Below are positions 18,585 to 26,992 of a stretch of DNA of 48,757 nt, in pieces (the stretch's first letter is position 1; each line of letters opens with the position of its first letter). Origin of the DNA: Pseudomonadota bacterium (GTDB lineage Bacteria > Pseudomonadota > Alphaproteobacteria > Sphingomonadales > SMXR01); contig JACZSK010000011.1 of assembly GCA_022574255.1 (NCBI GenBank), forward strand, positions 1 to 48,757, given 5' to 3'. Made by a program: the position numbers and the translations under genes. The notes beneath the pieces are model-generated. The model saw only the letters and a list, made by a program, of their open reading frames with translations. It was not told the origin of the DNA and ran no database searches.

Positions 18585-19289
18585 ATGACAGATCAAAAAA
18601 AAGCCGTGGTTCTGCTCTCCGGTGGGCTTGACAGCGCCACCGTGCTGGCTTTGGTCCGCGACGCGGGCTATACGGCCCATGCCCTGTCTTTCCGCTATGG
18701 CCAGCGCCATGTAGTGGAACTGGAGGCAGCGGCAAGGGTCGCCGAAGCCCTGGAAGCAGCAGAGCACAAAATTATCGACATTGACCTTGCCGCCTTTGGT
18801 GGCAGCGCGCTGACCAGCGACATTCCGGTGCCCAAGGGCCGCGACACGAAGGCCATGGAGGCGGAAATTCCCATCACCTATGTGCCGGCGCGGAATACGG
18901 TTTTTCTGTCGCTCGCGCTGGCCTATGCCGAAGTGCTGGAGGCGCGGGATATTTTCATCGGCGTCAATGCGCTGGACTATTCAGGCTATCCCGATTGCCG
19001 GCCAGACTTTATCGCGGCCTTCGAGGTAATGGCCAATCTGGCAACCAGGGCGGGGGTCGAGGGCCAGGCTGCCGGCGCCGCGCCGATCAGGATTCATGTG
19101 CCGCTGATCGACATGAACAAAGCCCAGATTATCGCCCGCGGCAGTGATCTCGGCGTCGACTATGGCATGACCATTTCCTGCTATGACCCCGGCCCGGCGG
19201 GCGCCGCCTGTGGCGCCTGCGATTCCTGCCTGTTGCGCAAGAAGGGCTTTACCGAGGCGGGACTTCCCGACCCCACGCGGTATCAATGA
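18585..19289 (+). CDS. queC: 7-cyano-7-deazaguanine synthase
   Basis: QueC converts 7-carboxy-7-deazaguanine to preQ0 using ATP and ammonia, in queuosine synthesis. The 234-residue length is normal. The PP-loop motif is SGGLDS (12-17). The zinc site is Cys199, Cys209, Cys212 and Cys215 (C-x9-C-x2-C-x2-C). The stop overlaps the queE start by four bases (ATGA), so the two are translationally coupled. The 6-carboxytetrahydropterin synthase gene queD is not in the window. Confidence 0.96.
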   Translation: MTDQKKAVVLLSGGLDSATVLALVRDAGYTAHALSFRYGQRHVVELEAAARVAEALEAAEHKIIDIDLAAFGGSALTSDIPVPKGRDTKAMEAEIPITYVPARNTVFLSLALAYAEVLEARDIFIGVNALDYSGYPDCRPDFIAAFEVMANLATRAGVEGQAAGAAPIRIHVPLIDMNKAQIIARGSDLGVDYGMTISCYDPGPAGAACGACDSCLLRKKGFTEAGLPDPTRYQ

Positions 19290-19927
19290 CTTACGCCGTA
19301 AAAGAAATTTTTTTCACCCTGCAGGGCGAGGGCGCCAATACCGGCCGCGCCGCCGTTTTCATGCGTTTCGCGGGCTGTAACCTGTGGTCAGGGCTCGAGC
19401 GCGATCGGGCCGGCGCGGTGTGCAGTTTTTGCGATACCGAATTCGTCGGCACCAACGGCCCCGGCGGCGGCAAATTCGCTGACCCCCGGGAATTGACCAG
19501 AAAGGCGCTGGAGACCTGGCCGGCAGATATGGCGGTGCGACCCAGGCCGCTGATCGTGGCCACCGGCGGCGAGCCCCTTTTGCAACTTGATGAGGCGCTC
19601 ATTGATGCCTTTCATGAAGCCGGATTTGAAGTGGCGGTGGAGACCAACGGCACCCTGCCCGCCCCGCCCGGGCTTGACTGGATCTGTGTCAGCCCCAAGG
19701 CGGACGCGGTGTTGCGCCAACGTTGCGGCAATGAGCTGAAGCTGGTTTATCCGCAGGAAAATGTCGATCCGGAAACTTTCCGGGCGCTGGAATTCGATCA
19801 CTTTTTCCTGCAGCCCATGGATGGGCCAAAGCGGGCGGAAAACACCGACGCGGCAATCCGTTATATTCAGGCGCACCCGGAATGGCGTTTATCCATTCAA
19901 ACCCATAAGCTTATCGGAATACCTTAA
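19286..19927 (+). CDS. queE: 7-carboxy-7-deazaguanine synthase, CX14CX2C type
   Basis: A radical-SAM enzyme that forms the deazaguanine ring from carboxytetrahydropterin. The cluster ligands are C31, C46 and C49, giving CX14CX2C in place of the classic CX3CX2C. This matches the known Burkholderia-type QueE subgroup with an enlarged cluster loop. The N-terminal [11 protein letters not shown] and the TGGEPLLQ motif are present. At 213 residues it is typical of that subgroup. Coupled to queC by ATGA overlap. Confidence 0.95.
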   Translation: MTYAVKEIFFTLQGEGANTGRAAVFMRFAGCNLWSGLERDRAGAVCSFCDTEFVGTNGPGGGKFADPRELTRKALETWPADMAVRPRPLIVATGGEPLLQLDEALIDAFHEAGFEVAVETNGTLPAPPGLDWICVSPKADAVLRQRCGNELKLVYPQENVDPETFRALEFDHFFLQPMDGPKRAENTDAAIRYIQAHPEWRLSIQTHKLIGIP

Positions 19928-19952
19928 AGCGAGGCCTGATGCGATTCCTGCG

Positions 19953-21113
19953 TCAGCGCACGCGGCGGATATGCTGGCGCGTGATCTCGCCCACGTTGCG
20001 GCAACCGAGCAGGGCCATGGCGCGCTCGACCTCGGCTTTCAACAGGAAAAATGCGCGGGCAACCCCGGCCTCTCCACCGGCGCCAAGACCATACAGATAG
20101 GCGCGGCCCACGGAGCAGGCCGTGGCGCCCATGGCCAGCGCCTTCAGCACATGTTTGCCGCGGCGCACACCACCGTCGCAGATGATCTCGACGCGGTCGC
20201 CAACCGCGTCGGCGATTTCGGCAATCTGGTCAAAGGGCGCTGGCACGCCATCAAGCTGACGGCCGCCGTGGTTCGAGACCATGATCGCGCTGGCTCCTAT
20301 GTCGGCGGCGCGGCGCGCGTCATCGACCGACATGATACCCTTGATGACAAAAGGCCCACCCCATTCCTGGATCATCCATTCGGCATCCTTCCAGGTAACC
20401 GAACGGTCAAACATTTTGGACACATATTTTGCCAGGGAGGCCAGACCGTCATCGTCCCTGGCCTTCAGGTGATCCAGATTCGCCAACCGGAATGGCGGTT
20501 TGAAAAGGTAATTCCAGCACCAGTGTGGATGCCGCAGCACATCAAGCATGCTCATCAGCGTCAGTTGCGGCGGTATGGTCATGCCGGTGTACAGATCGCG
20601 CTCGCGATTGCCGTGAACGGGCAAATCGACGGTCAGGCACAGCGCGTCGTAACCGGCCGCCTTGCAGCGGGAAATAAGCTCTCTGACCGGCGCGCGCTCC
20701 CGCTGGACGTAAATCTGAAACATCTTCGGCCCATCGCTGGCGGCAGCCACTTCTTCAATGGAATAGGTCGACAGCGTCGATAATGAAAAGAGCGTGCCGG
20801 CATCGGCCGCCGCCCGCGCCACCGCCAGCTCACCGTCGTGGTGGAAAAGCCGGCCCATTCCCGTGGGCGCGGCAAAAACAGGCCAGTCGATATCCACGCC
20901 CAGCACCCGGGTTTTCATGTCGATATGTTCGACATCCACCAGGATGCGCGGAATCAGCTCATAATCGCTGAAAGCCCCAATATTGCGCTGCAGGGTTTCC
21001 TCGTCGTCAGAGCCACCGTCCATGTAGGAGAATATGGGCAACGGCAACCGCCGCCTGGCCAGCTCGCGCAGGTCGTAGATGTTAAAACAGCGCTGCAGTC
21101 CCCGTGCGGCCAT
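19953..21113 (-). CDS. lldD: FMN-dependent 2-hydroxyacid dehydrogenase (LldD-like)
   Basis: A flavoenzyme of the glycolate oxidase / L-lactate dehydrogenase family, 386 residues from the ATG at 21113. The fold is an FMN-binding TIM barrel. Family features are YMDGGSDDEETLQRN near the N-terminus, the FAAPTGMGRLFHHDGE strand, LTVDLPVHGNRERD, and the catalytic His/Arg motif SNHGGRQLDG followed by the FMN phosphate stretch ICDGGVRRGKHVLKAL. The open frame extends into queF; I chose the ATG with AGGAAG six bases upstream. The next ATG up (21119) is also possible. It starts ten bases after the queF stop, so the two are cotranscribed. Confidence 0.9.
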   Translation of the reverse strand: MAARGLQRCFNIYDLRELARRRLPLPIFSYMDGGSDDEETLQRNIGAFSDYELIPRILVDVEHIDMKTRVLGVDIDWPVFAAPTGMGRLFHHDGELAVARAAADAGTLFSLSTLSTYSIEEVAAASDGPKMFQIYVQRERAPVRELISRCKAAGYDALCLTVDLPVHGNRERDLYTGMTIPPQLTLMSMLDVLRHPHWCWNYLFKPPFRLANLDHLKARDDDGLASLAKYVSKMFDRSVTWKDAEWMIQEWGGPFVIKGIMSVDDARRAADIGASAIMVSNHGGRQLDGVPAPFDQIAEIADAVGDRVEIICDGGVRRGKHVLKALAMGATACSVGRAYLYGLGAGGEAGVARAFFLLKAEVERAMALLGCRNVGEITRQHIRRVR

Positions 21114-21123
21114 GCCCATCTTC

Positions 21124-21591
21124 CTATCCCCTGCCCCGGTAAGGCGCAATGCCAGTATCGGGGAGGTAAATGTCCGCGGGCGCCGGACCGGTTTGATAGA
21201 AGACATCGATGGGAATTCCGCCACGGGGATACCAGTAGCCCGATATCCTCAGCCAAACCGGCGAAACCGCATCGACGATGCGACCGGCTATGGCCAGCGT
21301 GCAATCCTCGTGAAAGGCCGCGTGGTTACGAAAGGACTGCAGAAACAGCTTCAGCGATTTGGATTCCAGAATCGTGCCATCCGGCACATAATCGATAACG
21401 AAATGGGCGAAATCCGGCTGGCCGGTGACCGGACACAGGGAAGTAAATTCGGGGCAGGTGAAGCGCACCAGATAAATCTTGTCCGGGTGAGGATTTGCCA
21501 CAGCCTCAAGATGCGCCTGATCGGGATTGGCGGGTATTTCCACCTTCTTTCCCAACTGCGAGAGCTCTTCGGTATTGCGATTTTCGGCCAC
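21124..21591 (-). CDS. queF: NADPH-dependent preQ0 reductase, short (type I) form
   Basis: QueF reduces the nitrile of preQ0 to preQ1, the base inserted into tRNA. At 155 residues it is the unimodular form. The catalytic Cys is C53 in [12 protein letters not shown], and the family motif is ESKSLKL (76-82). [10 protein letters not shown] carries the conserved His/Glu. It lies convergent to queC-queE across lldD. Together with yhhQ at 0.6-1.3 kb, most of the preQ1 route is present. Confidence 0.95.
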   Translation of the reverse strand: MAENRNTEELSQLGKKVEIPANPDQAHLEAVANPHPDKIYLVRFTCPEFTSLCPVTGQPDFAHFVIDYVPDGTILESKSLKLFLQSFRNHAAFHEDCTLAIAGRIVDAVSPVWLRISGYWYPRGGIPIDVFYQTGPAPADIYLPDTGIAPYRGRG

Positions 21592-21758
21592 GGGCTGCCC
21601 CTCTGGAGAACAGCTGGTATGGCGGCTTGAGGGCGCATTGTCAAAGCCAAACGGCGCTGAACCCGGCGCGCAGGGTGCCTGTGGCGGGGAGTCGGATTCG
21701 GGGATTAAAGAGACTCGCCAGCTTGCCTGTCAGGCCCAACCTTTGTCAGGCTGACTTG

Positions 21759-21908
21759 TCAGGCTGCTGGGCGATGGCGCTGCGCAACGCGCTTCCGCTG
21801 CTTGGCGGCGGCGGCTGCGTGGCGCTCGACCTTACGGGCTTTTTCCACATCCGAGAGTGCATCCTCGTATTTGCGGATCGGCCGTTTCAAATAGGAACTG
21901 GTGGTCAT
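21759..21908 (-). CDS. 49-residue basic small protein
   Basis: A short frame with AAGGA about 9 bases before its ATG. It encodes a Lys/Arg/Ala-rich helix (starts MTTSSYLKRPIRKYEDAL and continues SDVEKARKVERHAAAAAKQR). The composition suggests one long amphipathic helix. No family recognised. A TTGTCAGGCTG direct repeat lies just past its stop. It was found by reading the gap upstream of queF and was too short for ordinary ORF lists. Confidence 0.5.
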   Translation of the reverse strand: MTTSSYLKRPIRKYEDALSDVEKARKVERHAAAAAKQRKRVAQRHRPAA

Positions 21909-22006
21909 CGCAGTGCGTCCTTTCAAACACCAGATACAGGCCCTGTTTCCTCACCAACCACAAGATGTGCCAGAATTCTTAATGAATCGTAAAAATTGAT
22001 GGTTAA

Positions 22007-22036
22007 TATCCACAGGCTTTTCCCAACTTATCCACA
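22007..22036. promoter_or_regulatory. DnaA-box-like pair beside an AT-rich tract
   Basis: A perfect TTATCCACA lies at 22028-22036 and a near match ATATCCACA at 22007-22015, both followed by GGCT. An AT-rich tract (about 21974-22006) lies next to them. A weaker TTATCCGCA is at 22492-22500. Confidence 0.4.
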
Positions 22037-22773
22037 GGCTGACCGCAAACTGGCATTGGAGATTGCCGCGACAATATGTCGTCTGGCGAAAACCGCCACT
22101 TCGTGATCCATTCAGAGCGTTAAGTTTTCTCTCTGGCAACTGGTGCCATCGGCATCAAGACAGGGGGTCCGTGGACCGGCAGGCAATCGCCCCCAGCAGG
22201 CCGACCCGAGTTGAAGGGATAACGAAGCACGCCTCCCGTTCTTCCCCTTCGCGGGCCCCCCGTTTTTGCCGCCCCGACACAGCAGACGCGACACTTTGCC
22301 ACGTTTCATGGACCGCACCCCCGTGCTATTGCTGCAAATGCAACACACCATCCTGGCAGAACCTGGCGGGGTCTCGCTAAGGTGCCAGAGGGAGCCTCCC
22401 GGATCGGCAATTCGATGCCCCGGACACCCCGGCCCCCGAAAGCGCCAACCTAACCAAGCGGGCCCCGCCTTTCTTTGCCAACAGCTTCCCTTATCCGCAG
22501 CGCCGGCCGGCAGCGCCGGATTCGCATTTTTTGCGATAACGCAATTGTGACGGGCGCTTGAATTCCCACGGGACTACAACTAGTGTGACAACGCGCGGAT
22601 GATTCTCCGCGCAAAGCATGTCGCCTCCTTATGCGAGGCCTTGTCTGCTGTGCTAGCCCGCGCCAACACAGCAGTGCAACAGGAAGCGACAGATGAAGTC
22701 CGATCCTTTCGGGGGCACCGTAAAAGGGCGGAATTCAGGTAAAGGTACCAGGCGCCTAAGGAGGAAAACGAGA
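22037..22773. other. gene-free stretch with operator-like palindromes upstream of the Cys-repeat gene
   Basis: No convincing gene in about 740 bases. It holds the palindrome TTGCG-ATAA-CGCAA (22531-22544), a GCCTC...GAGGC repeat (22623-22639), and CTGCTGTG...CACAGCAG (22645-22652 and 22667-22674), the last about 100 bases before the Cys-repeat start. These are candidate operators or leader hairpins. Confidence 0.4.
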
Positions 22774-23036
22774 ATGATGAAGAAAACGCTTAAGACACTT
22801 AGCCTTGCGGCTATTGCCAGCACGGCTGCTCTTGTAGCCCTGCCGGCTGCCCAGGCAGCAATCGACGCACCCACATCTATTGCGGGCTGCAGCGGTGCAA
22901 AGGCTGCAAAGGCTGCAAAGGCTGCAAAGGTTGTCATGGCTGTAAAGGCTGTGGCGGCTGTGGCGGTTGTGGCGGCTGCAAAGGTTGTGGCGGCTGCGGT
23001 GGCTGCGGTGGCTGCAAAGGTTGTGGAGGCGCGTAA
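22774..23036 (+). CDS. exported (Cys-x-Gly) repeat peptide, interrupted by a one-base frameshift
   Basis: TAAGGAGG (22757-22764) precedes the ATG. Residues 1-28 are a signal peptide ([20 protein letters not shown] then VALPAAQA). After IAGCSG (residue 41) the annotated frame turns into Ala/Lys/Val low complexity to a TGA at 23049. The -1 frame, from TGC at 22896 to TAA at 23034-23036, reads 15 perfect Cys-x-Gly triplets (x = Lys, His or Gly) plus a final Ala. TGC/TGT and GGC/GGT alternate at third positions only in this Cys frame, so it is the selected one. Adding one base in the Gly codon at 22894-22896 would give an 87-residue preprotein with 16 Cys. I recognise no named family; a metal-binding or modified peptide is inferred. 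A terminator follows at 23082. Confidence 0.72.
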
Positions 23037-23081
23037 AACGCCTTCCTGAGGCATACCTTCGGGATTGTCTCAATTGAAATT

Positions 23082-23121
23082 CCAGCCCGTGACGTGTTAA
23101 GCGTTGCGGGCTGGTTTTTTT
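23082..23121 (+). terminator. Rho-independent terminator after the Cys-repeat gene
   Basis: A perfect 8-bp stem CCAGCCCG / CGGGCTGG with a 17-base loop is followed by TTTTTTT (23115-23121). It separates the Cys-repeat gene from the His-rich gene, so readthrough or a second promoter is needed for the latter. Confidence 0.85.
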
Positions 23122-23155
23122 GTGCTTGGCGGTATAGCGCCGCAGGATCAGGGCT

Positions 23156-23887
23156 ATGGAAATTTCACTGCAATCACTGAGTGACGATCGCATCCGATCC
23201 ATGCTGGAAGCGGGCCAGATGGTGTTGAACTGCCATCGCGTGCTGGCGAAAACCGGCGACACCATCGTCGGCGAATTGCTCAAGGATTATGAAGGTTTTT
23301 ACGAGTGGAAGCATTATCCGCGCGGCGACATCTACGATCCGGAAAGCCACTGCCAGTACTATTATCACACCCATTCCATCGGCGATCGCGAAGCTGAACA
23401 CGGTCATTTCCACTGTTTTCTTGACTATGACGCCCGCCCCGACGGTTTAATGCCGATCCTGATGCCGCCGCCCGATTGTGATGGCGACACCGAAACGCTG
23501 ACCCACCTTGCGGGAATTTCAATGGACGAAATGTCGATTCCCATACGTCTTTTCACGGTCAACCGCTGGGTTACCGACGAAGTGCTATACAACGCCCCGG
23601 ACATGATCGGAATGGTCGACAGTTTCGAGATTGATACCGCCAAACCCTCCTGGCCGGTGAATATATGGGTCAGCGGAATGCTGCAATTGTACTACCCGCA
23701 TGTTTGCGAATTACTGACCCGGCGCGACCAGACTTTCGACAAGTGGCTGGCCGATCACCCGGAGCAAAAACCGGAAGAAATGTGGGAAAACCACGACCTG
23801 GAAGTGACCAGTGTGATCGATATATCTGTGGACGACCATATCCAGGCGTTGGTGGCTGAAGCGGAGCGCCGCGGTATTCCGGTCTGA
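23156..23887 (+). CDS. His-rich cytoplasmic protein of unknown function (possibly DUF6969)
   Basis: A 243-residue soluble protein without signal peptide. A conserved-looking N-terminal block reads LEAGQMVLNCHRVLAKTGD, then EWKHYPRGDIYDPESHCQ, then a dense motif YYYHTHSIGDREAEHGHFHCF with five His and one Cys, which looks like a metal site or active site. A later part (about 115-175) has RLFTVNRWVTDEVLYN. I have a tentative memory of this as DUF6969; no function is known to me. It stands 120 bases after the exported Cys-x-Gly peptide gene, same strand. The pairing suggests a shared metal or peptide-modification role, which is inference. The ribosome site is weak. Confidence 0.75.
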   Translation: MEISLQSLSDDRIRSMLEAGQMVLNCHRVLAKTGDTIVGELLKDYEGFYEWKHYPRGDIYDPESHCQYYYHTHSIGDREAEHGHFHCFLDYDARPDGLMPILMPPPDCDGDTETLTHLAGISMDEMSIPIRLFTVNRWVTDEVLYNAPDMIGMVDSFEIDTAKPSWPVNIWVSGMLQLYYPHVCELLTRRDQTFDKWLADHPEQKPEEMWENHDLEVTSVIDISVDDHIQALVAEAERRGIPV

Positions 23888-23977
23888 CTGGGCCGGTCTG
23901 ACCGGGTCGCTCTGATTGAGCCGGTCTGATTGAGGCGCCGCCAAATATGAGAGAGACAGAGACAAGGACTTCATGAC

Positions 23978-25177
23978 GTGGGCAGCAAGAACAGCGGATC
24001 TGAGCGTGGCTTCGAGACCAGAATTGTTCAGGCCGGTCGCCGAAAGGCGCTGACCGGGCGATACGTCAACCCGCCGGTTCACCGCGCTTCAACCATTCTG
24101 TTCGACAGCTACGCCGAACTGCGCGAGGGCGTGGCGAATATCTTTGATACGCTTTTTTATGGCCGGTTGGGCACACCCACCCAATGGTCCCTTGGCGAAG
24201 CGATGGCGGAGCTGGAGGGAGGCGCGGGCGCCTGGCTTTATCCTTCGGGAATGGGCGCCATTACCTCCTCTCTCTTGTCGCTGCTGAAGACCGGCGATCA
24301 TCTGTTGATGGTTGATACGGTTTATGAGCCGACGCGAAAATTCTGCCAGGGCCTGCTTCAGCGCATGGGGATTGAGACGACCTTTTACGATCCGGCGCTG
24401 GGCGGCGATATTGATGAACTGTTTGGTGAAAATACCCGCCTGGTGTTCGTTGAATCGCCGGGTTCACTGACCATGGAAATTCAGGACATGCCTGCCATAG
24501 CCGAGGTTGCCCATGCTAGGGGTGCCTATGTTATTGCCGATAATACCTGGGCAACTCCCTTGTTTTTCAATCCCTTGGCACATGGCGCTGATATTTCGGT
24601 TCATGCGGCAACCAAGTATATTGTCGGTCATTCCGATGCCATGCTGGGCGTCGCAATTGCCAACGAGCGCTGCTGGAACAAGCTGCGGGCGGCCTCCTTG
24701 TCCCTCGGCCAGATCGCCGGGCCGGACGACGCCTATCTGGGACAGCGGGGCCTTCGCACCCTGGCGCCACGCCTGAAAACCCACCAGAAAAGCGGCCTTA
24801 AAGTGGCGCGTTGGCTGGTCGGGCATCCACTGGTTCACCGGGTTTTACACCCGGCTCTTGAAGACGCACCGGGACACAAAATATGGCGGCGCGATTTTTC
24901 CGGCGCCAGCGGGCTGTTCTCCGTTGTGCTGTCGGGCGGTAAACTTGAGAATATAGGCTCCATGGTCGATCACATGGAGCATTTCGCCATGGGGTTTTCC
25001 TGGGGCGGCTATGAAAGCCTGATCTTGCCCGTCGATCCGGCGGAGACCCGGACGGCGGTGCCGTGGGTCGCCCCGGGGCCGCTGCTGCGCCTGCAGATCG
25101 GACTGGAAGACACCGATGACCTGATTGCCGATCTCGACGCCGGGCTGGCACGCTTTCAGAAAACAACTGGGCGATGA
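23978..25177 (+). CDS. metC: cystathionine beta-lyase
   Basis: A PLP enzyme of the Cys/Met metabolism family, 399 residues. It should cleave cystathionine to homocysteine, pyruvate and ammonia in methionine synthesis. The PLP lysine is K213 in HAATKYIVGHSD. Other family marks are YPSGMGAITSSLL (PLP phosphate contact), the ADNTWATPLFFNPL strand and the C-terminal SWGGYESL. The start is GTG with AAGGA about 9 bases upstream. The stop overlaps modB by four bases (ATGA), putting a sulfur-amino-acid enzyme in one operon with a molybdate transporter. Confidence 0.92.
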   Translation: MGSKNSGSERGFETRIVQAGRRKALTGRYVNPPVHRASTILFDSYAELREGVANIFDTLFYGRLGTPTQWSLGEAMAELEGGAGAWLYPSGMGAITSSLLSLLKTGDHLLMVDTVYEPTRKFCQGLLQRMGIETTFYDPALGGDIDELFGENTRLVFVESPGSLTMEIQDMPAIAEVAHARGAYVIADNTWATPLFFNPLAHGADISVHAATKYIVGHSDAMLGVAIANERCWNKLRAASLSLGQIAGPDDAYLGQRGLRTLAPRLKTHQKSGLKVARWLVGHPLVHRVLHPALEDAPGHKIWRRDFSGASGLFSVVLSGGKLENIGSMVDHMEHFAMGFSWGGYESLILPVDPAETRTAVPWVAPGPLLRLQIGLEDTDDLIADLDAGLARFQKTTGR

Positions 25178-25878
25178 CGGCGCCGTTCCTGCAGCCGCCG
25201 GAAATAGACGCTCTGCTGTTGTCGCTCCGGGTCGCGGGCGTAGCCATGTTGGCCAGCCTGCCGGTTGCGATCCTCACCGCCCAACTCATGGCGCGGCATG
25301 ATTTTCGCGGCAAATCCTTCCTCGACGGGCTGATCCACGCGCCCCTGGTGTTGCCCCCCGTGGTGGTCGGCTACCTGCTGCTGGTGACCTTCGCACCCAC
25401 CGGGGTGGTGGGCGGCTGGCTGCTGGAAACTTTCGGCATATCGCTGGCCTTTAACTGGAAAGGCGCGGCGCTGGCCGCGGCGGTCATGGCCTTTCCGCTG
25501 GTGGTGCGCGCCATACGGCTGTCCATAGAGGCCATCGACCCCCGCCTTGAGCGCGCGGCGCGCACATTGGGCGCCGGGCCGGGCCGGGTTTTCCTGACCA
25601 TCACCCTGCCCCTGGCGCTGCCCGGATTGCTGACCGGCGCGCTGTTGGGTTTCGCCCGGGCGCTGGGCGAATTTGGCGCCACCGTGACCTTTGTCTCCAA
25701 CATTCCCGGCTATACGCAAACCTTGCCGCTGGCTCTTTACAGCGCCGCCGAGCGCCCCGGGGGCGAGGCCTCTGCCCTCAGGCTGATGCTGCTGTCGCTG
25801 GCCATCGCCATACTGGCGCTGATCCTCTCGGAATGGTCGGCACGCCGGCTGAAACGCCGCATGGAGCACGGCTCATGA
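25174..25878 (+). CDS. modB: molybdate ABC transporter permease
   Basis: A 234-residue inner-membrane permease with five to six helices. The EAA loop that contacts the ATPase is in ERAARTLGAGPGRVFLTITL, and FARALGEFGATVTF is characteristic of ModB/CysT-type permeases. It overlaps metC at its start and modC at its end, each by ATGA. No modA (binding protein) is present in the window. Confidence 0.92.
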   Translation: MTAPFLQPPEIDALLLSLRVAGVAMLASLPVAILTAQLMARHDFRGKSFLDGLIHAPLVLPPVVVGYLLLVTFAPTGVVGGWLLETFGISLAFNWKGAALAAAVMAFPLVVRAIRLSIEAIDPRLERAARTLGAGPGRVFLTITLPLALPGLLTGALLGFARALGEFGATVTFVSNIPGYTQTLPLALYSAAERPGGEASALRLMLLSLAIAILALILSEWSARRLKRRMEHGS

Positions 25879-26972
25879 GCGGCTCGCTGTCCCTGCAAGT
25901 GAGAAAGAGCTATCCCGGCTTCACCCTGGATGCCACGCTGGAAGCGGCGCCCGGCATAACCGGACTGTTCGGCCCTTCAGGCGGCGGCAAGACCACGCTG
26001 ATCGACCTGGTGGCGGGCATTCGCACACCCGACAGCGGCCGCATCCTGCTGGACGGCGAGCCTTTGTTTGATTCCCGGGCGGGTGTGGACCTACCCCCTG
26101 AGAAGCGCCGCATCGGCTATGTTTTTCAGGATGGATTGCTGTTTCCCCATATGACCGTGCGCCAGAACTTGCTCTATGGCGTGCGCGGCTCATCAGGCAC
26201 AGCGTTCGGTGATATCTGCGCCTTGCTGGGTCTGGAAGACCTGGTGACGCGCTACCCGGCGACCCTCTCCGGCGGCGAAAAACAGCGCACCGCCATTGGC
26301 CGCGCCCTTTTGTCCAATCCCCGGATACTGCTGATGGACGAGCCGCTCTCCAATATCGATCCGGCGCGGCGCGAGGCATTCTTTCCCTATCTGGAGCGGG
26401 TGCGCGATGAAATGCGCCTGCCGATACTTTATGTCTCACACCAACTGGACGAGATTGTGCGGCTGGCCGACCGGGCTGCCCTGATAAGCGACGGCAGAAT
26501 CCGCGCTTCTGGGCCCATCGAACAACTCTTCCGGGCGGCGGAAATGAAGCCTTATCTGGGCTATTTTGACGCCGGCGTGGTGCTGAACGGGACCGCGGGT
26601 GCGCCCGAACATGGCCTGGTCCCGCTTGAAGTTGCGGGCGGACGCTTTCTGGCCAATGACCCCGCACTCGCCACCGGTGCAAATGTGCGGCTGCGCATAT
26701 TGGCGCGGGACGTAGCCATCGCGCGAAAGAAGCCCGAGGATATCAGCGTCCTGAATGTGCTGGAATGCCGCATTGCCGGCATGGAGACCCTGGAGAACGG
26801 CGAGGTCGATATCGACCTGGTCCTGAAGGCAGCCGCCGCCGAGACCCCCGATCATATTACCGCCAGAATTACTGCCTGGTCGGCCGAGCGGCTTGGGCTC
26901 AAGGATGGCGACAGGGTGTTTGCGCTGATCAAGGCGGTGGCCATCACCCGGGGCCATGGGCCGGGGGTCTAG
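25875..26972 (+). CDS. modC: molybdate ABC transporter ATP-binding protein
   Basis: A 365-residue ATPase. The Walker A motif is GPSGGGKTT (33-41), the signature LSGGEKQR, the Walker B LLMDEPLSN, and the switch His is in YVSHQLDE. A C-terminal TOBE/Mop-like domain (about 290-360) binds oxyanion, as in ModC. I chose the ATG overlapping the modB stop; the open frame runs 14 codons further up but inside modB. It uses ATP to drive uptake through ModB. Confidence 0.93.
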   Translation: MSGSLSLQVRKSYPGFTLDATLEAAPGITGLFGPSGGGKTTLIDLVAGIRTPDSGRILLDGEPLFDSRAGVDLPPEKRRIGYVFQDGLLFPHMTVRQNLLYGVRGSSGTAFGDICALLGLEDLVTRYPATLSGGEKQRTAIGRALLSNPRILLMDEPLSNIDPARREAFFPYLERVRDEMRLPILYVSHQLDEIVRLADRAALISDGRIRASGPIEQLFRAAEMKPYLGYFDAGVVLNGTAGAPEHGLVPLEVAGGRFLANDPALATGANVRLRILARDVAIARKKPEDISVLNVLECRIAGMETLENGEVDIDLVLKAAAAETPDHITARITAWSAERLGLKDGDRVFALIKAVAITRGHGPGV

Positions 26973-26992
26973 GCGCAAAGAAAAAAGACTCT

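Noticed and set aside
18585-18600. preQ1 riboswitch before queC
   Set aside because: No leader of suitable length or C-rich/A-rich aptamer pattern found.
21960-22560. Chromosome origin
   Set aside because: Only two or three DnaA-like boxes and no origin-linked genes; kept only as a weak regulatory finding.
22889-22900. Programmed -1 frameshift in the Cys-repeat gene
   Set aside because: No slippery heptamer at the junction and no obvious downstream pseudoknot; an indel is simpler.
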